Source: JBJSXJ01 sp044235425
GTDB taxonomy: Bacteria > Planctomycetota > Planctomycetia > Pirellulales > Pirellulaceae
Assembly (NCBI GenBank): GCA_044235425.1
Contig: JBIIHW010000021.1
Location: 29,275-93,274 of the forward strand
Direction of reading: 5' to 3'
Length of the DNA: 64,000 bases
The notes below the pieces were generated by a model. The model was not told the origin of the DNA. It did not search any database and saw only the letters and a list, made by a program, of their open reading frames with translations. Below, in pieces: positions 58,571-64,000 of the stretch. The position numbers and the translations under genes were made by a program. The first letter of the stretch is position 1. The number at the start of each line of letters is the position of its first letter.

Positions 58571-59683
58571 ATGTCTACCCGCAGCAGTCGGGGATGGGTC
58601 GTGAGTGCCCAGCTAAGACAAGTCCCGCTCGCGATGGTGGCCGTCATGATGGGCATGCTGGGGGTAACCTTCGTGTGGAGCGTGCAGTCGTGCTGGGCCC
58701 AGCAAGCTGGCGCTTTGCCCGCCGTCCGCGAGACCAGCGAGCAGGCGATTGTGCCGCCGCCAGGAGAGCTGCAGCCGTTCACACCCGAGCAGCGACAAGC
58801 GCTGCCGAATCTCAAACCGATCCCGCGCCTGCAGGTGGTGCCGCTGCCGGCTGATCAGGTCTCCATCCAGCGTGATGGAGTGGAAATCACTCGCTATCAC
58901 TTTGGTGCGAATTTACGGCGACCGTTTTTGTTTCCGGTGATGGGGCCGAGTGGTCGGTCGGTGACTCGCATGGGCCATCCGCGCGACCCTCATTCTCATA
59001 GCCACCACAATTCGATCTGGGTCGCTCATAACGATGTGAATGGAGTGGATTTCTGGGCCGATCCGACGGCGAATCCACAAGGGAAGCTGGGGCGCATCGT
59101 GCTGCGAAAGATCGACGAATATGAGGACGGAGACGAAGAGGCGCGCATTCGCGTGACCAATGACTGGGTCGATCCGGAAGGCAAAAGGCTGCTAGAGGAG
59201 CGACGCCAAATTCGCATTCGGCCGCTGGAGGCAGCGGAATGGTGGTTGGATTTGGAATTGGAATTCAAGGCAGTTCGTGAGCCCGTGACGCTCGGCAAGA
59301 GTCCCTTTGGCATGGTAGCGGTGCGGATGGCGAAGACGATCGGAGTACGGGACGGCGGTGGCTTGATTCGCAACTCCGAGGCCGGTGAAAACGAAGCGGG
59401 AGTATTCTGGAAGGCGGCTCGCTGGGTGGACTACTCAGGTCCGATCGCACCCGGAAAAGTGGAAGGGGTCACGCTGCTCAATCACCCCTCCAATCCGACT
59501 CATCCCGTACCCTATCATGTACGCGACGATGGCTGGATGGGTGCCTCAGTGTCGTTTGACGCTCCTCGTGTAATTTCGTCCGCCGAGCCGCTCCGTTTGC
59601 GGTATGGAATTTGGATTCACCGCGAAGTGGTGCCGGTTCCAGCGATTGAGGCTCGGGTAACGGATTGGGCGAGTCGCAAGTGA
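58571..59683 (+). CDS. Secreted PmoA-like (DUF6807) protein
   Basis: 370 residues from ATG 58571, which gives a signal peptide (LAMVAVMMGMLGVTFVWSVQSCWAQ); an ATG at 58511 overlapping the greA stop is the main alternative. The fold is the PmoA-like/DUF6807 beta protein: YHFGANLRRPFLFPVMGPSGRSVTRMGHPRDPHSHSHHNSIWVAHNDVNGVDFW with a His-rich centre, and HPSNPTHPVPYHVRDDGWMGASV near the end. Despite the name these are not methane monooxygenases; in planctomycetes they occur with sugar catabolism genes. Substrate unknown. Confidence 0.85.
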   Translation: MSTRSSRGWVVSAQLRQVPLAMVAVMMGMLGVTFVWSVQSCWAQQAGALPAVRETSEQAIVPPPGELQPFTPEQRQALPNLKPIPRLQVVPLPADQVSIQRDGVEITRYHFGANLRRPFLFPVMGPSGRSVTRMGHPRDPHSHSHHNSIWVAHNDVNGVDFWADPTANPQGKLGRIVLRKIDEYEDGDEEARIRVTNDWVDPEGKRLLEERRQIRIRPLEAAEWWLDLELEFKAVREPVTLGKSPFGMVAVRMAKTIGVRDGGGLIRNSEAGENEAGVFWKAARWVDYSGPIAPGKVEGVTLLNHPSNPTHPVPYHVRDDGWMGASVSFDAPRVISSAEPLRLRYGIWIHREVVPVPAIEARVTDWASRK

Positions 59684-59872
59684 TGCCGATGGGCTGGTCG
59701 ATCGGCGAGCGGGAAAATGAAATTGGCGGTCGCGCTGGTTGCTCAACGTGACAAAACCGCGTAGAAAATTGGATCTTCGGTACCAGCGCCCGATCCGCTC
59801 GACTACTGCATGGCATGGCGTGGGTTATCGAATCGGTTTAATACCTTCTGTTTCTTAGGGAGTGAGTTTCGC

Positions 59873-61123
59873 ATGAGTGCGCCGAATGTCGTGAAGAAAG
59901 ACAACATTGCCAAAGTACTTGACCGTGCGCTCGATAAGGGCGGCGGACTTTTGCGGCTGACTCCCACTTGGGTTCCGCGCAGCTTCCTGCATCCGGGACG
60001 TCGGATCAAATTACATCCCAACGATCTGTATGCATACGGAGCGGACCGAGGCGGCATCGATGAACGCTGGTTTGCGAGCACCACGGAAGCGGCCAATGCG
60101 GGCCGAGTGTGGCATGAGGGGCTGAGTTTCGTATCGTTCGAAGGAAAGCAGTTTTTGCTGCGCGATGCGGTGGAAGAGGCGGGCGATCGCCTGATCGGCA
60201 AGACGATGTACAAGAAGTACAACCGCTGGCCGGTCTACTCGAAATTCTTCGACAACATGGGCCCCATTCCTCATCACATGCACCAAAGTGCCAAGCATGC
60301 GAAGCTGGTTGGCCAGGAAGGGAAGCCGGAGAGCTACTACTTTCCACCCCAGTACAATAACGTCGATAACAATTTCTGTTACACGTTCATGGGGTTGGAG
60401 CCAGGCACGACAAAGGATGATGTCCGGCGCTGCTTGCAGAACTGGAACAAAGGTGACAATGGCATTCTCGATTTGTCGCGTGCCTATCGGTTGAAGCGCG
60501 GCACCGGCTGGCTCATCCCGCCCGGCGTGCTGCACGCTCCCGGGTCACTCTGCACGTACGAGCCGCAGTGGGGCAGCGACGTGTTCGGCATGTTCCAGTC
60601 GATCGTGGAAGGTCGTTATGTCGGCTGGGAACTGCTCGTGAAGGACATGCCCGCCGAGAAACATCAGGATCTCGACTTCATCATCAGTCAGCTCGACTGG
60701 GAAAAGAACGTCGACACGCATTTCAAGCAAAGCAACTACATTGAGCCGATTGTCGATAAGAAGGCGAGCGGCGATGGATATGAAGACAAGTGGATCGTCT
60801 ATGGTCATGTCGACGGCCAGCAGCTCTTCAGCGCCAAGGAACTCACGGTTCAGCCGGGTGCGAAGTGCGTGCTGAAGGATCCGAGTGCCAGCGGTTGGAT
60901 CACGGTGCAGGGCAAGGGCCGCATGGGCAAGCTACCGCTGCAGACCCCCGCGATGATTCGATTCGGGGAAGAGACAGAGGATGAAGTGTTCATTTCTCAC
61001 ATTGCCGCCAATGAGGGCGTCGTGGTGGAGAACACGGGCAGCGAACCGCTCGTGGGCCTGCGTTACTTCGGTCCCGACGTCCACAAGAAGGTCCCGATGG
61101 TCGGCGACCACATGAAGCAGTAA
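59873..61123 (+). CDS. Cupin-fold protein, mannose-6-phosphate-isomerase-like
   Basis: 416 residues from ATG 59873, agggag upstream. The metal-binding cupin strands are GPIPHHMHQSAKHAKLVGQEGKPESYYF (three or more His) and GTGWLIPPGVLHAPGSLCTYEP (His), like class I phosphomannose isomerases. A second beta region (IVYGHVDGQQLFSAKELTVQPGAKC) follows. It lies just before a TIM-barrel sugar isomerase-like gene, 21 bases away, so the pair probably handle one sugar. Not exported by sequence. Confidence 0.85.
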   Translation: MSAPNVVKKDNIAKVLDRALDKGGGLLRLTPTWVPRSFLHPGRRIKLHPNDLYAYGADRGGIDERWFASTTEAANAGRVWHEGLSFVSFEGKQFLLRDAVEEAGDRLIGKTMYKKYNRWPVYSKFFDNMGPIPHHMHQSAKHAKLVGQEGKPESYYFPPQYNNVDNNFCYTFMGLEPGTTKDDVRRCLQNWNKGDNGILDLSRAYRLKRGTGWLIPPGVLHAPGSLCTYEPQWGSDVFGMFQSIVEGRYVGWELLVKDMPAEKHQDLDFIISQLDWEKNVDTHFKQSNYIEPIVDKKASGDGYEDKWIVYGHVDGQQLFSAKELTVQPGAKCVLKDPSASGWITVQGKGRMGKLPLQTPAMIRFGEETEDEVFISHIAANEGVVVENTGSEPLVGLRYFGPDVHKKVPMVGDHMKQ

Positions 61124-61144
61124 CTGCGAGAAAGGAACACCTCC

Positions 61145-62206
61145 ATGAGCACTAAAACCAAGAATAATTTTCCCAAGCTTCATAACGCCGCCTGGCCAGG
61201 CGTGGTTGGTAAAGGTTCACCCGATGCGGAGCCCTTTATCGATCTCGACACCATGCTCGACCTCACCGCTAAAGCGGAAGTAGACGGCGTGAAGTTTGAC
61301 GGCGTGGATCTGTTTTTGTTCGATCCGCACGTGAGCATCGATTCGACCGATGACGATTTGAAGCGGTTGGTGGAGCGGGTGACGAGTCGCGGGCTGGTAA
61401 TCGGCTCGGTCGTCGCGCCCGTTTGGCCACCCACCGGCGGCGGTTCGGCGATGGGCAGTGAGGGCGAGCGACGTCAATTCGTCGAGCAGGTTCGCAAGGC
61501 TTGTCGCATTGCGCGGCGGCTGCGCGAATTGGGCGCTCGTCCGCATGGCGTCGTCCGCATCGACTCCGCTTGCGGCCCGGGCGACTGGACCGCGGATCCC
61601 GAAGCCAATCAGCTGAAGATCGCTCATACGTTCCGAGAAGCTTGCGATGTCGCGCAGGCGGCTGGCGAGCGACTCGCGGCGGAAGGCGAGATCTGTTGGG
61701 GTGGGATGCACAGTTGGCGGCGCATGGTCCAGCTGCTCGAACTCACCGATCGTCCCGGAGTCCTCGGGTTCCAAGCTGACATGGCTCACACGCTGCTTTA
61801 CACCTTGGGATATAACGCCCCCGAAGATCGGATCCTGCCACAGGACTTCGCGTGGAACAGTCGAGCGGTGCTGGATGAGGCGCTGAAGACGTTAACGGCA
61901 GCGCTGCGTCCCTGGACGATCGACTTCCACGTGGCTCAAAACGATGCCACCGTGAAGGGCTCCGGGTCGCACGACAAGACCGGTCGTCACTGCCTGGCGA
62001 CCGATCCCAACGGCAAGCTCGATATCGCTCATCACGCCGGCTTCTGGCTGCGTGACAACTATGGCAATGTCACTCGCAAAATTCAGCACATTTGCTGGGA
62101 CGGCTGCATGTTCCCCAACGATGTGATGAAGAATCAGCAGACCTGGAACGATATCCTGCGAGCGATGGTGGCGGTGCGTGATGCTCACGGCTGGCACCAA
62201 GCTTGA
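61145..62206 (+). CDS. Sugar phosphate isomerase/epimerase-like TIM barrel
   Basis: 353 residues. An AP-endonuclease-2/xylose-isomerase-like barrel: FIDLDTMLDLTAKAEVDGVKFDGVDLFLFDPHVS, GLVIGSVVAPVWPPTGGG, VVRIDSACGPGDW, ICWGGMHSWRRMVQLLE, LGFQADMAHTLLYTLG, DFHVAQNDATVKGSGSHDKTGRHCLATD. The metal-ligand Glu/Asp/His positions of the family are represented by EGEICWGGMHSW, FQADMAH and DFHVAQND. It probably isomerises the same sugar as the cupin gene before it, cytoplasmic. The exact substrate is not deducible. Confidence 0.85.
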   Translation: MSTKTKNNFPKLHNAAWPGVVGKGSPDAEPFIDLDTMLDLTAKAEVDGVKFDGVDLFLFDPHVSIDSTDDDLKRLVERVTSRGLVIGSVVAPVWPPTGGGSAMGSEGERRQFVEQVRKACRIARRLRELGARPHGVVRIDSACGPGDWTADPEANQLKIAHTFREACDVAQAAGERLAAEGEICWGGMHSWRRMVQLLELTDRPGVLGFQADMAHTLLYTLGYNAPEDRILPQDFAWNSRAVLDEALKTLTAALRPWTIDFHVAQNDATVKGSGSHDKTGRHCLATDPNGKLDIAHHAGFWLRDNYGNVTRKIQHICWDGCMFPNDVMKNQQTWNDILRAMVAVRDAHGWHQA

Positions 62207-62443
62207 TCCATTCGCGGAGATGGTTTCGCGAAGAGACTCGGTGTCGCGGAGCAATGCAACGAATCGCGGAGCAATGGCATTTGATAGCCAGGTGCGTAAG
62301 CGCCTGGTAATCGAAGCTCCTGAAACTTGGCCCACCGCGAATAATTAGCTCGAGCGGCGGAGCCGCGGCATTGGTGTCGCGTCGCCCGTCATTACGGCAT
62401 TTTTATTAGGCGAGTTGAGAGAGACCTCTAAATAAACAAGCAT

Positions 62444-62474
62444 GGGTGCAACGAGCGTTACACTCGTTGCACCC
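62444..62474 (-). terminator. Strong hairpin after the Cys-rich gene, probably bidirectional
   Basis: gggtgcaacgag-cgttaca-ctcgttgcaccc is a perfect twelve-pair stem. On the minus strand it follows the Cys-rich gene's stop by about 20 bases and runs into gcttgtttattt; on the plus strand it is followed by tgttttct. Confidence 0.8.
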
Positions 62475-62495
62475 CAGCTGTTTTCTGAGCGCGGA

Positions 62496-62957
62496 TTACT
62501 CCGTAGCGCAGCACTCTGCACAATCTACGCAGCACTCTGCACAATCCTCACAGCACTCTGCACAATCTACGCAATCTACACAGCACTCTGCACAGTCCAC
62601 GCAGCACTCTGCACAGTCCACGCAGCACTCTGCACAGTCCACGCAGCACTCTGCACAGTCCACGCAGCACTCTGCGCAGTCCACACAGCACTCTGCACAG
62701 TCCACGCAGCACTCTGCGCAGTCTACGCAGCACGCTGCGCAGTCTTCGCTGCACGCGGCCAAGTCTTCACTGCAGGCTGAAGAGTCATGGCAGGTAGCGG
62801 AGGGCTCGGTACAGCAAACTGTGGGAGCGGCTCCACAGACGGCGACGCCTGAGCGACAAGCTTTTACTTGGTGAGTGGCAGCCCACACGGTGCCGGCGGC
62901 AACGCTTAGCAACACCAGAGACACAAGCGCATATTTTCTCACAAATTTGGTGAACAT
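62496..62957 (-). CDS. Secreted cysteine-rich heptad-repeat protein (CCVDCAE), possible metal binder
   Basis: 153 residues from ATG 62957, ggaagga upstream. A clean signal peptide (KYALVSLVLLSVAAGTVWAA) leads to a mature part made almost wholly of the heptad CCVDCAE: seven perfect copies in a row, then one with an inserted VDC, CCEDCAE and CCVDCAE. About a third of the mature residues are Cys, with regular Asp/Glu between. The matching DNA is a 21-bp tandem repeat. No known family is recognised; cysteine density like this suggests metal binding or a disulfide-linked fibre. It neighbours another secreted Cys-rich gene. Confidence 0.8.
   Translation of the reverse strand: MFTKFVRKYALVSLVLLSVAAGTVWAATHQVKACRSGVAVCGAAPTVCCTEPSATCHDSSACSEDLAACSEDCAACCVDCAECCVDCAECCVDCAECCVDCAECCVDCAECCVDCAECCVDCAECCVDCVDCAECCEDCAECCVDCAECCATE
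62500..62750 (-). repeat. 21-bp in-frame tandem repeat coding CCVDCAE
   Basis: Read on the plus strand the unit is gcagcactctgcacagtcca plus c, repeated about ten times with few changes. The changes are mostly synonymous (gcacag/gcgcag), so the amino-acid heptad is kept while the DNA drifts. Confidence 0.9.
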
Positions 62958-63029
62958 GGCTAATTCCTTCCATTTCAATGTCTTGAACAATCGCAGAATA
63001 AAAACAGTACGCGTCGCTTCGCGGGCCTG

Positions 63030-63542
63030 TTAATTCCGCCAGACGTTCAAAAGAGCTTGCCGCGCGGGGCCGGTTTGTGGCCCAGCGGTCAAGGGAAGAA
63101 GTCGGCTGATCGTGATCGCTTGGCGATCAGCGGCATCGATATGAAGCAGCATTTCGCAGCCGATAAAGCGAACGGGAGCGTTGTCGGTGGAAGGTGATGA
63201 CGGCGACGCCACGGCCGCTCGCACTTCACAGCAACATCCCAGTTGTCCGGGTGATTCAGCAGGAGTGTGACAGGGGCTGGTCGTCGAGATCGGGGATTTG
63301 GAGGCGGGGGATTTGCCAGCGTCATAAGACGATCCGGCCGCTGTTCCTAACTTGTGCTTGCAGCACCCCTTACGGCTGCGGCCACCGGTCAAACTTCCCG
63401 CGCTACCGGGCTGATCCAAGGCTACGATCTCGAACTTTCCGTCCCGCGGAGAATTCACGGTCGTACCGCAGCAGATCCCATTTGGCAAAGCCAGCAGGAC
63501 GATCACAAGCGCGGCGATAAGTTTGGAGAATAACGTGTCCAT
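63030..63542 (-). CDS. Secreted small Cys-containing protein, unknown function
   Basis: 170 residues from ATG 63542, where a signal peptide starts (FSKLIAALVIVLLALPNGICC). The mature part has Cys pairs in RKGCCKHKLGTA and QLGCCCEVRAA, a Ser/Pro-rich middle and a hydrophilic end (DADRQAITISRLLPLTAGPQTG-like). Similar planctomycete proteins sit beside metal efflux or copper genes. It is 72 bases upstream of the heptad protein on the same strand; joint action on metals is only an inference. Confidence 0.65.
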   Translation of the reverse strand: MDTLFSKLIAALVIVLLALPNGICCGTTVNSPRDGKFEIVALDQPGSAGSLTGGRSRKGCCKHKLGTAAGSSYDAGKSPASKSPISTTSPCHTPAESPGQLGCCCEVRAAVASPSSPSTDNAPVRFIGCEMLLHIDAADRQAITISRLLPLTAGPQTGPARQALLNVWRN

Positions 63543-64000
63543 AACCACTAATACGCAAACGCCTCGGTCCGGTTCACACGGCAATAGTAGCTTTTGGAGC
63601 CGCCAGTGGAAAGAGATTAATCGTACAACCCCGCCAGGGTTGACCATGCTTGTGACCGCTTAAGGCGAAGAAAAAAAGCCGTGGTAACCAAGGAAGTCAT
63701 GGCTTCGCCCGACGCAAGGTCGGGACGGGAGCGGCCCGCGATTGATCCCGCTGTAACCTCGACTGATCCTGCTCCGCCATCGACTGATCCTGCTCCGCCC
63801 TCGACTGATCCTGCTCCGCCCTCGACTGATCCTGATCCGCCCTCGACTGGCCCTGTGACAGTCGAGGCCACGACTTCCTCGGTTACTCGCCCGCCGCCCC
63901 TAAGGCGAAGAAAAAAAAGCCGTGGTAACCAAGGAAGTCATGGCTTCGCCCGACGCAAGGTCGGGACGGGAGCGGCAGTCGATTGATCCCGCTGTAACCT
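63543..64000. other. Gene-free end region filled by tandem structured repeat
   Basis: After a short leader (63543-63660) the rest is the GTAACC/GGTTAC repeat, one full 240-bp unit and the start of another that runs off the window. Open frames here are repeat reading and not genes. Confidence 0.8.
63661..64000. repeat. Tandem 240-bp MITE-like repeat, full copy plus partial copy
   Basis: The unit begins taaggcgaagaaaaaa at 63661 and again at 63901. Inside are the left end gtaaccaaggaagtc, a hairpin cccgac-gcaag-gtcggg, four 21-bp units (tcgactgatcctgctccgcc plus one base) from 63759, a hairpin ctcgactg-gccctgtga-cagtcgag, and the right end gacttcctcggttac, which is the inverse of the left end with one wobble. 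No transposase is seen. A shortened copy follows fusA at 8349. Confidence 0.9.

Noticed and set aside
62442..62874. Plus-strand frames rich in STQHSAQ or AALCTVH
   Set aside because: They are the antisense and shifted reading of the CCVDCAE repeat; only the minus frame has a signal peptide and Shine-Dalgarno.
63617..63986. Frames reading VEGGAGS or STDPAPP repeats
   Set aside because: Pure reading of the 21-bp units inside the MITE-like repeat, with no coding character outside it.

Overview
The window reads as a piece of a planctomycete chromosome, most likely order Pirellulales. It has families that are expanded in that phylum: a DUF1559 prepilin-like protein, a run of DUF1552/DUF1592/DUF1501/DUF1549-DUF1553/DUF1080 secreted proteins with c-type heme motifs, Gfo/Idh/MocA oxidoreductases with Tat signals, a PmoA-like protein, a sialidase, and an elongation factor G of the spd/mitochondrial type. 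Start codons often overlap the preceding stop (ATGA/GTGA), and intergenic DNA is rich in short repeats.

Layout. 1-6080 (+): a type II secretion / type IV pilus-like operon: a GspF fragment cut by the window edge, a doubled GspF, prepilin-like minor pilins, one of them apparently a GspJ-K-like fusion, a DUF1559 protein and a small membrane protein. 6264-8348 (+): fusA. 8472-11270 (-): a 932-residue protein ending in a MobA domain. 11390-14929 (+): secreted protein, parvulin isomerase, MutY. 14934-15923 (-): c-type cytochrome; 16067-18292 (+): ApbE and a second PilC/GspF. 18293-19654: no protein gene, but an array of complete, truncated and apparently permuted tRNA-like elements. 19655-29515 (-): a hypothetical gene, then a five-gene planctomycete secretome operon. 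29554-31774 (-): ArsC plus an aquaporin, and two membrane proteins. 32025-38000 (+): three secreted hydrolase or DUF1501 genes. 37997-41529: an SDR epimerase facing an acyltransferase and a ketosynthase without catalytic residues. 41946-45616 (-): Gfo/Idh, mandelate racemase-like and sialidase genes. 45856-52411 (-): a SufE-SufS fusion, an unknown protein and a double-thioredoxin lipoprotein. 52944-58518 (+): dnaG, rpoD, a zinc-ribbon coiled-coil protein and greA (information processing). 58571-62206 (+): PmoA-like, cupin and TIM-barrel sugar genes. 62496-63542 (-): two secreted cysteine-rich proteins, one built of CCVDCAE heptads. 63543-64000: a tandem MITE-like repeat.

How the parts work together. 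The left edge builds an envelope-spanning pseudopilus. The central block looks like extracytoplasmic polymer or sugar degradation with heme proteins. dnaG-rpoD is the usual replication/transcription pair and has a clear sigma70-type promoter. Two intergenic repeat families recur at distant places: one with CTCTGTG/CCGTGTTT arms, and one with GTAACC/GGTTAC ends. The most unusual features are the tRNA-like array, the heptad cysteine protein, the MobA fusion and the inactive ketosynthase.
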